Source: Lewinellaceae bacterium (GTDB lineage Bacteria; Bacteroidota; Bacteroidia; Chitinophagales; Saprospiraceae). From it: a stretch of DNA of 64,000 bases. Location of the stretch: NCBI GenBank assembly GCA_020636445.1, contig JACJXV010000002.1:62001-126000 (forward strand), given 5' to 3'. The notes under the pieces are model-generated. The model did no database searches. It had not been told where the DNA came from and saw nothing but the letters and a program-made list of their open reading frames with translations. A program made the translations under genes and the position numbers. Each line of letters starts with the position of its first letter. Position 1 is the stretch's first letter. Shown here piece after piece: positions 16,821-24,854 of this stretch.

Positions 16821-18518
16821 TCATTTGGCCGGATTCAGGATGCGGTTGAGAATGACCGTAGTAATTACGTAGGTAGGTTTTACTCCGTCCAGCCCCAAAC
16901 TACCACTCGCCAAGGTGCCGCCGGTGCGCAGTGGGTTATCCGACGCGTAGTAGGCATAGCGCAGGACAACATCGGATTTAATATTATTGCGGATTTTGGA
17001 GGCGGATTGGATCGCTTTTTGGTAATGCGCCCCTTCCATTTCCAGGCCAACCGCTCGCCAGGAGGATTTCAGGAAATATTCCAGAATATCTTTGTTTTGG
17101 AGTGAAGTGCCCAGTACGGTAATCATTGGCCCGGCGAAAACCGGAAGCCCTGAACCGGCGAAGAGGTCGGGGGTGAGGTCATTTTCAAGGGGATAATTAT
17201 CGGCAGTACCTTCAAAAATATGGGCGGTAGGCACCATAATATCTCCTTTATCCCCTTCCAGAATACCCGCTTTCCCCATGATGGAAATTGATTCGACAGG
17301 TAAGCTGATACCTTCGGCTCCATCATCGAGAGGCTTGAATAGCTCGTCAAGGGTTTCAAAGGCTTGTTCACCGAAGGCATAATCCATGACAAAGAGCAAG
17401 GGTTGCTTGGCCTGGATATAAGCTGCATCAAACTGGATTTCAGGCGGCAACATTTGCGGGTCCAGTTGGGCGAGGTCAAAAAGCTGAACCGAAATGTTAG
17501 TGCCACTGGTATCGTCAATCTGAATCATCCCATGGCGGCGGGCATATTGGAAAACTTTTTCCCGCAGATGCTCTTTGTCTTCCTGGCTTAGTTTGCGGGC
17601 TAGTTCTTCAAGATCATCGGCAGTCGGAAATTCCTTAGCCAGGGCTGCCGAAGCATAAAGGCTATTCATAACACTATGGAGGTTCGCGCTGATAATATGC
17701 AGCGGCCGGTTTTGCCAGCCTTGATTCAGGAGAACTTGTTTAATGTTTTGTGCCCATACTTCCCCATAGTGATGGTGCCCTACCTGGTCGCGCAGGGCAG
17801 CAGAAAAGTTAATTTCCCGGTCAAGCCCTTGAGTGCGTTCCTCGGACGCCAGTCGTCCCAGCCAGTAAGTGATATGGAAAATGCTATTCACATTCGTGTC
17901 GCGTTCGAAGCGCTGGCAAGCTGTTACGGTTTCTTCGTAGGTGCGACCGAGCAAACTGCCAAGGTAGGTGTAGGCGACTTCCCGGTTAAATTCAGCACCG
18001 ACTTCTTCCTGCTGCGCAATTTTTTCCAGCATCAGCCATTCCCGTTTTTTAGTCCCCCGGTGATCCTCGCTGTTGCGCCGGATTTTTTCGGACTCAATAT
18101 ACATGAAGGTCAGGTGGGTTAAAATATCGTAGATATCGCTGCGACCACGAGTCATTTCAATAAACATCTGTTCTTCATCAATTCGGTAGGCATTCCGCCG
18201 GCGTTTGGGAGGAATAAGGGGGTCGAAATTAGAATGTTCGAATCCCTCCCGGCTAATGAGTCGAATGAAGCGGCATTCCTCAATACCCCGTGGCAGTCGC
18301 TGGAAGATATACAAAAGTCCATCGAGATCAACGCGCTCCGGGTCCGTAATTGCACCATAAATCTCCGGTTGCAGGATCATTAGTGATTCGATCATGGCTT
18401 CCCCTGAAAGACCAAGGGGTTTATAACTGCCCCGAATGAACAGGTGCCGCATGGCGATATAGAGGCGTTGAACGGCGGCCCTTGATTCCTGGGCTCTTTG
18501 GCGGGATAGCGATGGCAT
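16821..18518 (-). CDS. Large unknown protein with nucleoside-phosphorylase-like C-terminus
   Basis: The 565-aa cytoplasmic protein has an alpha-helical N-terminal half (residues 1-330) and a C-terminal alpha/beta half. In the C-terminal half SIMGKAGILEGDKGDIMVP, AGPMITVLGTSLQ and AVGLEMEGAHYQKA resemble the fold and the MEG substrate loop of purine/uridine phosphorylases and MTA/SAH nucleosidases. I recall a Bacteroidota-only family of this layout annotated as an uncharacterised DUF (possibly DUF6909), but I cannot verify that. The substrate may be a nucleoside or nucleotide. No signal peptide or membrane segment is seen. It is monocistronic, with an IS remnant downstream. Confidence 0.6.
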   Translation of the reverse strand: MPSLSRQRAQESRAAVQRLYIAMRHLFIRGSYKPLGLSGEAMIESLMILQPEIYGAITDPERVDLDGLLYIFQRLPRGIEECRFIRLISREGFEHSNFDPLIPPKRRRNAYRIDEEQMFIEMTRGRSDIYDILTHLTFMYIESEKIRRNSEDHRGTKKREWLMLEKIAQQEEVGAEFNREVAYTYLGSLLGRTYEETVTACQRFERDTNVNSIFHITYWLGRLASEERTQGLDREINFSAALRDQVGHHHYGEVWAQNIKQVLLNQGWQNRPLHIISANLHSVMNSLYASAALAKEFPTADDLEELARKLSQEDKEHLREKVFQYARRHGMIQIDDTSGTNISVQLFDLAQLDPQMLPPEIQFDAAYIQAKQPLLFVMDYAFGEQAFETLDELFKPLDDGAEGISLPVESISIMGKAGILEGDKGDIMVPTAHIFEGTADNYPLENDLTPDLFAGSGLPVFAGPMITVLGTSLQNKDILEYFLKSSWRAVGLEMEGAHYQKAIQSASKIRNNIKSDVVLRYAYYASDNPLRTGGTLASGSLGLDGVKPTYVITTVILNRILNPAK

Positions 18519-18556
18519 GTGTGCGATTTTCTATTCGAAAGTACACTAAATAGAGG

Positions 18557-18587
18557 CAAAAAAAAAGAGCCGATCTATAATCGGCTC
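18557..18587 (-). terminator. Rho-independent terminator of the dockerin-like T9SS gene
   Basis: Read on the minus strand, an 8-bp stem GAGCCGAT/ATCGGCTC with a 5-nt loop is followed by a run of nine T. It lies 133 bases beyond the stop of the gene ending at 18720. Confidence 0.85.
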
Positions 18588-18719
18588 TCAAACCCTAGCG
18601 ACTTTGCGCTAAATCTACCCCGTGTTTATTTTACAGCTCAGCTGTTTTTCGAATCAGGTTTTAGGTTTTGCCATTTTAACAATAGCAACCTAAGGTTTTA
18701 GTCGTAACAACTTTTTTTC

Positions 18720-19817
18720 CTATAACCGATAAATCCGCGTTGTCCAGACCTCGGTTTCACTCCATACTTTGACAACGTACCATCCGGTAGTTGCGCCAGC
18801 CATGTAAAGGGTAAACTGCCCGGACATAGCAGGACTGTAAGGGAGGTCCATGCGTTGCCCCTGAGCGTTAAATACATCTACGCGTTTTACTGACTCACGA
18901 CGGCCTTGTGGCATCGCAATGACTACCGACTCATTTGCCGGATTGGGATAAGCCCATAGGGCTGTTTTTGTTTCCAACTGCTGATCAAGTATTGGTACTT
19001 CCAACGGTTGGGGTTTCACCACGGGCCAATCCTGGCCATAATGGTCAATCATCTGGATGTCCTCAATCCAAAATCGCAGCGGAGGCATACTTTCCCCACG
19101 TAAATTTTCGCGGGTACTGATTACATCTTCACTAATGACACTTGCAGTGGCAATCATACCACTGCCGCTAGTAGGTTGTTTGTTTTTGCGGACAAAAGTG
19201 ACAAACAACTTTCCTGTAGCTCGATTGAGTACCTGAAATACTTTAACCTGACTCTCGTTACCAATCCAGGTATTGGGATGGAGGTTAATACTAGCTGATT
19301 TCACCCATTGGGGATCGAAATTCAGCGTAAACGTAACCCCATAAAAATCCGTAACTGGATTTAGGGCATCCCCGAGTGCCAAGGATAATTGGACTAATTG
19401 TCCAAGTCCAGCCCCAGATTCTCCTCCCTGAATGATCAGTCGAGGATCAACATCGGTTTCACCGACCAGAAATTTGTCGGCGGCAGGTGTTCCATGGGTT
19501 TTGTCAAAATTTCCCTGAATTATTTCCGTTAAATCAAGTTCGTCTACACTGCCGTCGCCGTTGCAATCGGCATATTCATGGCTAGTACCATCCGGAAAAA
19601 CACCGGACCAATTTCCCGCTGTTCGTTGGGGTTGCCAGCTGTTAGTGACATTAGTTCGGGAAGAACCTTTGCTACCATTTGCTAGTCCCCAGTAAAGGGC
19701 ATCTACTCCATTGACAATGCCATTATTGTTAACATCACCGGGCCACACATTTTGTCCATTGACAACTGAAAGGGCACCCAGGAGTAACACGGAGGCGATA
19801 AGGGTAACACGCTTCAA
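18720..19817 (-). CDS. T9SS-secreted protein with double dockerin-like module and cohesin-like domain
   Basis: The 365-aa protein has a signal peptide (residues 1-21) and then a module of about 85 residues. This opens with WPGDVNNNGIVNGVDALYWG and closes with ADCNGDGSVDELDLTEI, two EF-hand-like calcium loops of the dockerin type. A cohesin-like beta sandwich follows (about 130-270), and then a T9SS C-terminal sorting domain (WAYPNPANESVVI onward) ending in TTRIYRL. It should be exported across the outer membrane by the type IX system. The same WPGD module and cohesin-like partner recur in the large protein at 55676-58576. Its gene is divergent from a 470-aa cytoplasmic protein, exactly as in that second locus. 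Confidence 0.85.
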   Translation of the reverse strand: MKRVTLIASVLLLGALSVVNGQNVWPGDVNNNGIVNGVDALYWGLANGSKGSSRTNVTNSWQPQRTAGNWSGVFPDGTSHEYADCNGDGSVDELDLTEIIQGNFDKTHGTPAADKFLVGETDVDPRLIIQGGESGAGLGQLVQLSLALGDALNPVTDFYGVTFTLNFDPQWVKSASINLHPNTWIGNESQVKVFQVLNRATGKLFVTFVRKNKQPTSGSGMIATASVISEDVISTRENLRGESMPPLRFWIEDIQMIDHYGQDWPVVKPQPLEVPILDQQLETKTALWAYPNPANESVVIAMPQGRRESVKRVDVFNAQGQRMDLPYSPAMSGQFTLYMAGATTGWYVVKVWSETEVWTTRIYRL

Positions 19818-20120
19818 GGGCTTTTTTTTTATTGTTGCGCCCAGGTTTCAGCATTTAAATTCCAGCGTCTTTGGGATAGGGTAGTGGGTCCCTGTGACCA
19901 GGAAAGCTGAGTAGCTGAACGCAAACACAGTTTCCTAATACTTACAGTGTAAAGGTAGGCGGTTAAATCTGGGCTGACAATAACAAAAAAGTCCTATTTT
20001 TGTAAATGAAAATCCTTTTTACTAATATTTATAATTTATTTTTAATTTATATAAAAATGAAATTCAATGATATGTTTACAGCATATTAAATAAAATTAAA
20101 TTTGAAATAAGGTTTTTTTT
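19818..20120. promoter_or_regulatory. AT-rich divergent promoter region
   Basis: The 303-base gap separates the divergent secreted and helical protein genes. TATTTTTG at 19993-20000 matches the Bacteroidota -7 consensus for rightward transcription and leaves a long leader of about 115 bases. TTTTTACTAATATTT at 20024-20038 resembles a motif near the rhodopsin genes. The 130 bases before the rightward start are almost pure A/T. Confidence 0.45.
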
Positions 20121-21533
20121 ATGAATAGAAATAAACTAATCCAGTTGTTGGCGGCATTCTCTGAAACGGAAATGGCCCGCTTTTGGGATTTTGTGCGCTC
20201 ACCTTATTTTAATCAACAGGAAATTTTAATTCGCCTTACTGAGTTTTTGCGGAATTCCTATCCTGATTTTCCGGCAGGGGATTTAGACCGCAAGGTGCTC
20301 TTTGCTTTTTTGTTTCCTGGAGAGGCCTATTCCTATGCGCGCCTAAGCCAGGTCCAACACCAGCTTTTGTCGTTAGCAGAACAATTTCTGGCCCAACAAT
20401 ACCTGGAGAATGAACCTGGAGGGCTTGGAGTATTTACCCTGTGGGAATATGCCAAACGCCGGCTGGAAAAACACTATTCCTTTCTATATAATAAGATTAT
20501 AGGGCAATGGAAAAAGCAAGATCAGCACCCATCTATTTACCACAAACGAATATTGCTTAACGAAACAGGTAATTATTTCTATGCCCTTCGCGGCGTACAT
20601 CGCTATGATGTTCATTTGCAGTTAGTGGCGGAGGCGCTGGATGATTACTACTTTTTACAACGACTTCGTTTTTCAGCCGAAATGGCTAATCGGCAGCGAA
20701 TATCGCAGGGGGTTTATATTGATTTATTGCCCAAGTTGCTGCCTGGGTTGATAGAGCGTCCCAAAAACCCCCCATTAGTTGAACTTTTTCTGGCAATATA
20801 TTTACTTTTTACAAGCGAGCAAGAGGAACAGGAGGCTCAGTTTAATAAGGTACTAGAGTTGTTGCGCGCCCATTCGGGGGGTATGGATAAGGAACTGATG
20901 CGCGATATTTACTCAGCTACAATCAACTATTGTGCCCGGAAAATACGTGCTGGTAACAATCATTACCATTATAGTGGAATAGCGCTGGAATTATACATCC
21001 AGGGTTTGGATATGGGCGTTTACTTTAATAACCGGGGTTTTTTAGCTCATCAGACATTTAGCAATATCTTTCGATTGGGCATCATCTTATACCGTTATGA
21101 TTGGTGCCAGCAATTTATTGCGAATTACGGAGAACGAATTACACCAGAAAACAGGAGTGATACACTTAACTACAACCTGGCCTTACTTCACTTTCAACTG
21201 GCTAACTATGACAAGGTTTTAGTGTATCTCCGTGATTTGCAGTATTTTGATTTGGCTTACCAATTGGGTGCGCGTTCTATTCTCTTGAAAACCTATTTTG
21301 AGCTAAAAGAGACAGAACCATGCCTGGCGTTAATAGCAGCATTTACCATGTATTTGCGTCGTGATAAGAAATTTGCAACAAACCAAAAACGGCCTTACGA
21401 ACGCTTTTGTCAGACCTTGTATAAAATGGTCATAGGCGGACCAGCGAAATATGAAAAGATACGCCAGCAAGTTGCCAAAATGCGCGAAATCAGTGAGCGG
21501 CCCTGGTTGAACCAGGTTCTGGCGTCAGGCTAG
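20121..21533 (+). CDS. ~470-aa helical (TPR-like) protein, paralogue of the 58811-60244 gene
   Basis: The 470-aa protein has no signal peptide or membrane span and appears wholly alpha-helical. It shares layout and many positions with the 477-aa product at 58811-60244. Both begin with a short helix and a motif of the form ERxRF...VxSPxFN (here MARFWDFVRSPYFNQQ), followed by FPGEAY or FPGEPY near residue 70. Both have a central FYxLxxLR/AE-M..R-R segment and a C-terminal run of TPR-like pairs (YNLALLHFQLANYDKVLVYL). Both are divergent from a T9SS protein with the WPGD dockerin-like module. Function is unknown; a regulatory, chaperone or adaptor role for the partner is inference. The last 4 bases overlap the convergent feoB gene. 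Confidence 0.75.
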   Translation: MNRNKLIQLLAAFSETEMARFWDFVRSPYFNQQEILIRLTEFLRNSYPDFPAGDLDRKVLFAFLFPGEAYSYARLSQVQHQLLSLAEQFLAQQYLENEPGGLGVFTLWEYAKRRLEKHYSFLYNKIIGQWKKQDQHPSIYHKRILLNETGNYFYALRGVHRYDVHLQLVAEALDDYYFLQRLRFSAEMANRQRISQGVYIDLLPKLLPGLIERPKNPPLVELFLAIYLLFTSEQEEQEAQFNKVLELLRAHSGGMDKELMRDIYSATINYCARKIRAGNNHYHYSGIALELYIQGLDMGVYFNNRGFLAHQTFSNIFRLGIILYRYDWCQQFIANYGERITPENRSDTLNYNLALLHFQLANYDKVLVYLRDLQYFDLAYQLGARSILLKTYFELKETEPCLALIAAFTMYLRRDKKFATNQKRPYERFCQTLYKMVIGGPAKYEKIRQQVAKMREISERPWLNQVLASG

Positions 21534-23653
21534 GCCAACCATTGGTAAACGCCTAAGCTAGCCAGATAGGCCAAACCGGTCATCATAATGAACTGGATAA
21601 GGGGCCATTTCCAGCTTTTCGTTTCTCGTTTAACCACCGCCAGCGTACTCATGCATTGCATAGCAAAGACGTAAAAAAGCAGAAGGGAAAGCGCCGTGGC
21701 CATGTCATAGCGTGGTTTTCCCGTCAGGGGGTTTCGTTCCTGGGCCAATCGCTCACGCACGGTAAGTTCATCGCCATCGGAGCCAATGCTGTAGATGGTC
21801 GCCATGGTTCCGACAAATACTTCCCGGGCAGCGAAGGACGTGATCAGGGCGATGCCCATTTTCCAATCGAACCCTAAAGGGGCTATGGCAGGTTCAATAA
21901 GTCGGCCTAAATGACCGGCAAAGGAAGCTTCTATTTGTCGGGAGGCAACCAAACTCGAGGTAGCCTCGGGGTCTAGTTGTTCCTCTTTCGCCGTTTCCAG
22001 CGCGGTGAGCCGGGCTGCTTCCATCCGGTTTCCAGGCCCGAATGAAGCCAATACCCAGAGTACGATGGAAATAATCAGGATGATTCTCCCGGCTTCCAAG
22101 GTGAAGGTCTTGACTTTTTCCCAAACTGTCAGCAGGATATTACGGAGCACGGGCATGCGGTATTCCGGCAGTTCCAGCATCAGAAAGCTAAATTCATTGG
22201 TGCGGAGAATCCATTTCATGGCCAGAGCAGCGACTAGTGCCGCCAGGATTCCCAGCACGTATAATCCCATGAAGGCCAGCCCTTGGACATTGAAAATGCC
22301 CAGGGATTTATTGGGAACCACAAAGCCAATCAATACCGTATATACCGGGATTCGCGCGGAGCAGCTGATGAAAGGGGTAACCATGATAGTAATAAGCCTT
22401 TCTTTCCAGCTACTGATTGTGCGGGTACTCATAATGGCGGGAATCGCACAGGCCCCTCCCGAAATCAGGGCTACGATACTGCGGCCATTTAAGCCAAAGG
22501 TTTGCATCACCCGGTCGAACATAAAGGCAGCCCGCGCCATATACCCTATTTCTTCGAGGAGCGAAATCAACAAAAAGAGAATGGCTATTTGGGGGATGAA
22601 AACCAAAATGCCCCCCAAACCAGCTAATAGGCCATCGGTGATTAAATCGGTAAGCCAGCCCGGCGGCAGGGTTTGTTGTAACCAGGTACTTAGGTTGGCA
22701 AAACCGCCGTCAATCAGGTCCATCGGGTAACTGGCCCAGGCAAAAATTGCCTGGAAGATCAGAACCATGAGTCCAAAAAAGATGATAGGCCCCCAAAGGC
22801 GATTGGTAAGGATAGTGTCAAGCCATTCGGTAAGCGAATTTCCTCGTTCCCGGGTCTGTTGAATGCTTTGCTGGACTAAAGGGGTAAAGGTGTCATAGCG
22901 GAGCATAGTTTCCCTGACCTGCAGGGGGAGATCCTGGAAACCAATTTGCGAGGTAAGCTCTCCGAGCTGCTCGCGCTGTTGATCGCTTAACCCCGAAAGC
23001 GTTTCCCAGTGGTGAGCTACCAGAATCCGTTGATAGGGACTGAGATGGGGAAGTAATTCCTGGGTTTCAGTAACTAAACGGGCTTCCTCCTGGGAAAGCC
23101 GGTAAAACAAGTTGTCGGCAAGTGGTCGCCTGGACTCCTCGCTGACGTCAAGAATGGCCTGCTTTAACGCGGTCAGTCCTTCGCCTGTGCGCCCGCTTAC
23201 GGAAATTACGGGAACGGAAAATTTACGGGACAAACGGCCTGTATCAATTTGCAACCCTTCCTGCGTTGCAACATCCGTCATGTTTAAAATAAGAATTACC
23301 GGAATACCCAAATCCTTGACCTGGGTAAACAATAACAGGTGTTTTTCGAGGCGGGTGACATCCGCAACATAACAAACTAAATCCGGAAAATTGGGGTCTG
23401 CTGGATTAACAAAGGTCTGTACAACCAGACGTTCATCTTTGGAGGTAGGGTAGAGGCTGTAGGCCCCCGGGAAATCGACTAACTCTACGGAGGATTGATT
23501 GGGCAGGGTTAGCGTTCCCGACTTTTTATCGACAGTGACACCGGGAAAGTTGCCTACTTTTTGTTGCAGCCCCGTTAACTGGTTAAAAATCGATGTTTTA
23601 CCACTATTCGGATTGCCGATTAAGGCTACCTGAACTCGCTTACTTTCCTGCAC
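21530..23653 (-). CDS. feoB: Ferrous iron transport protein B
   Basis: The 707-aa inner-membrane Fe(II) transporter has an N-terminal G domain with G1 GNPNSGKT (residues 13-20), G3 DFPG (60-63) and G4 NMTD. A helical guanine-dissociation-inhibitor-like segment follows (about 165-270), then a polytopic membrane domain with two gate motifs (GGACAIPAIMSTRTI, TPFISCSARIPVY) and the late AAREVFVGTMATIY. The GAC and SCSARIP cysteines are in the usual places. It is co-transcribed with feoA, 20 bases upstream. A DtxR-like box upstream of feoA suggests iron control. Confidence 0.96.
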   Translation of the reverse strand: MQESKRVQVALIGNPNSGKTSIFNQLTGLQQKVGNFPGVTVDKKSGTLTLPNQSSVELVDFPGAYSLYPTSKDERLVVQTFVNPADPNFPDLVCYVADVTRLEKHLLLFTQVKDLGIPVILILNMTDVATQEGLQIDTGRLSRKFSVPVISVSGRTGEGLTALKQAILDVSEESRRPLADNLFYRLSQEEARLVTETQELLPHLSPYQRILVAHHWETLSGLSDQQREQLGELTSQIGFQDLPLQVRETMLRYDTFTPLVQQSIQQTRERGNSLTEWLDTILTNRLWGPIIFFGLMVLIFQAIFAWASYPMDLIDGGFANLSTWLQQTLPPGWLTDLITDGLLAGLGGILVFIPQIAILFLLISLLEEIGYMARAAFMFDRVMQTFGLNGRSIVALISGGACAIPAIMSTRTISSWKERLITIMVTPFISCSARIPVYTVLIGFVVPNKSLGIFNVQGLAFMGLYVLGILAALVAALAMKWILRTNEFSFLMLELPEYRMPVLRNILLTVWEKVKTFTLEAGRIILIISIVLWVLASFGPGNRMEAARLTALETAKEEQLDPEATSSLVASRQIEASFAGHLGRLIEPAIAPLGFDWKMGIALITSFAAREVFVGTMATIYSIGSDGDELTVRERLAQERNPLTGKPRYDMATALSLLLFYVFAMQCMSTLAVVKRETKSWKWPLIQFIMMTGLAYLASLGVYQWLA

Positions 23654-23673
23654 AACCCAATCGGTTTATCACT

Positions 23674-23913
23674 TTAACGGAGAATAATACAACAGGCTTC
23701 GTCGCGCCGCAATGCCAGCAGCAGGTTGTCAGCTTTGACATAACAACCTCCGCCGAAAGGCGCTTTGCGGATCACCTGGATGCGGGTGCCTGGTAAAACA
23801 CCTATGGCGATTAGCTTACTGGCCATCCGTTCGTTGGTAAAATGGGAAACTTCCCCCTGACCACCGATGTGCATATGTGCCAGTTTTTTGTCGCTATTGC
23901 GGAGAGCTACCAC
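23674..23913 (-). CDS. feoA: Ferrous iron transport protein A (SH3-like)
   Basis: The 79-aa cytoplasmic partner of FeoB has an SH3-like fold with LIAIGVLPGTRIQVIRKAPF and the ending LALRRDEACCIILR, both typical. The GTG at 23913 gives the normal family length. The frame is open up to an ATG at 24069, but the extra 52 residues run through the promoter and DtxR-like box and are not expected. An internal ATG 15 codons later would cut into the first strand. It lies 20 bases upstream of feoB. Confidence 0.88.
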   Translation of the reverse strand: MVALRNSDKKLAHMHIGGQGEVSHFTNERMASKLIAIGVLPGTRIQVIRKAPFGGGCYVKADNLLLALRRDEACCIILR

Positions 23914-23928
23914 GGGTTCCTTATTTTG

Positions 23929-23944
23929 ATTTAATCTAATTAAT
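23929..23944 (-). promoter_or_regulatory. DtxR-like operator candidate upstream of feoA
   Basis: Minus-strand ATTAATTAGATTAAAT lies 16 bases upstream of the feoA GTG. It aligns with the box in front of the iron-type TonB receptor (TTTAGATTAGCCTAAA) around the shared ATTAG core, and both resemble the DtxR/IdeR operator type (TTAGGTTAGCCTAA). Confidence 0.45.
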
Positions 23945-24039
23945 GTAAAGATAACACGAAAATAAGCCGTTTTCCCGCATTTGCAGGTAACAAAAATCAC
24001 TCTCCCCCTAAAATTACCTAAGATTGGAATGAGGACATC

Positions 24040-24051
24040 CCTAAAGTTAGG
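24040..24051. promoter_or_regulatory. CCTAA-AG-TTAGG palindrome upstream of feoAB
   Basis: A short palindrome with half-sites CCTAA and TTAGG, separated by two bases, lies about 125 bases upstream of feoA. The half-sites match those of DtxR-type operators. It could be a second regulator site or chance. Confidence 0.3.
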
Positions 24052-24112
24052 TATATCGGGGTGATCCAATAAGTTAATCGCTTTCCGTTAAAGTGTTTTT
24101 TTAGAAAAAAAA

Positions 24113-24137
24113 GCCAACCCGGAGAACCCGGGTTGGC
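24113..24137 (-). terminator. Rho-independent terminator of dps
   Basis: The stem GCCAACCC/GGGTTGGC with extra GC pairs is followed, on the minus strand, by a run of eight T. It starts 9 bases after the dps stop. Confidence 0.9.
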
Positions 24138-24145
24138 AAGGTGTT

Positions 24146-24664
24146 TTATCCGAGGTGAGCCCGGGTCATCCAGGCCATTTTTTCATACGCTTCCATCAAT
24201 CCGGTCAGGAAATCGGCAGTTCCTTCGTCGCCCTGATCTGAGGCAAGCCCCACGGCGGTCCGCAAAAACCGAATGAGTGTTTCCTGGTCGGTAAGTAGGT
24301 TGTTTAGCATTTTGATGGCATCACCATGCTGGTGGTTGGTTTCGGATAGGCGGCCAAGGCCTAAGAATGCTTCCATAGAACCAGGACTAAAGAAGCCAAG
24401 CATCCGGATGCGCTCTGCCGTATTATCTACGTAGGTAGCAACCAGGGTGTATTGCTCTTCAAATAAATCGTGGAGGGCCTTGAATTGCATCCCTAAAACA
24501 TTCCAATGGTAGTTGCGCAGTTTGGTATACAACATATATTGATCAGAGAGCAGGCGGCTCAGTTCTTCTGCCACGAGTTGCCGGCTGGTTTCAGTCATGC
24601 CAATCTGAACCTTAGCGTGGGTGATGGCGGTAAGTGGGCGGGTGGTTGGATTTTCCTGAATCAT
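24146..24664 (-). CDS. dps: Dps family ferritin-like DNA-protection protein
   Basis: The 172-aa protein is a mini-ferritin that oxidises Fe(II) with peroxide and stores it, protecting DNA. The inter-subunit ferroxidase signature is intact: NYHWNVLGMQF, then LHDLFEEQY 15 residues later, with the conserved His, Asp and Glu. The following VDNTAERIRMLG is typical. The N-terminal 20 residues are longer than in the shortest homologues, and two in-frame internal ATG-like starts are possible. It sits between feoAB and an iron-type TonB receptor, all on the minus strand but with its own terminator, so it is a separate unit in an iron-handling neighbourhood. Confidence 0.93.
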   Translation of the reverse strand: MIQENPTTRPLTAITHAKVQIGMTETSRQLVAEELSRLLSDQYMLYTKLRNYHWNVLGMQFKALHDLFEEQYTLVATYVDNTAERIRMLGFFSPGSMEAFLGLGRLSETNHQHGDAIKMLNNLLTDQETLIRFLRTAVGLASDQGDEGTADFLTGLMEAYEKMAWMTRAHLG

Positions 24665-24854
24665 AAGAAAGTCTAGGTTTTTAACAAAAAAATATAAAAG
24701 GGAACGATTCCGAAAAACACAGGAGTAGCGGTAAAGGTGCAGTGATTACATGCGTTTGGGGCAGGTCTCTCCAGGCTGATTTTCTTCGGAATATAAGTCG
24801 TTAACCCTAGTTATTAAACAATATTTCAAGCGTGAAAGTTGCCCTGCCCTCGTC

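Noticed and set aside
18232..18245. GTTCGAATC, like a tRNA T-loop
   Set aside because: It lies inside the 565-aa protein gene, and no acceptor, D-loop or anticodon arms can be paired around it.
22005..22730. Long open frame on the plus strand opposite feoB (241 codons)
   Set aside because: It lies wholly inside the intact feoB gene and its translation has no family features; it is a composition effect.
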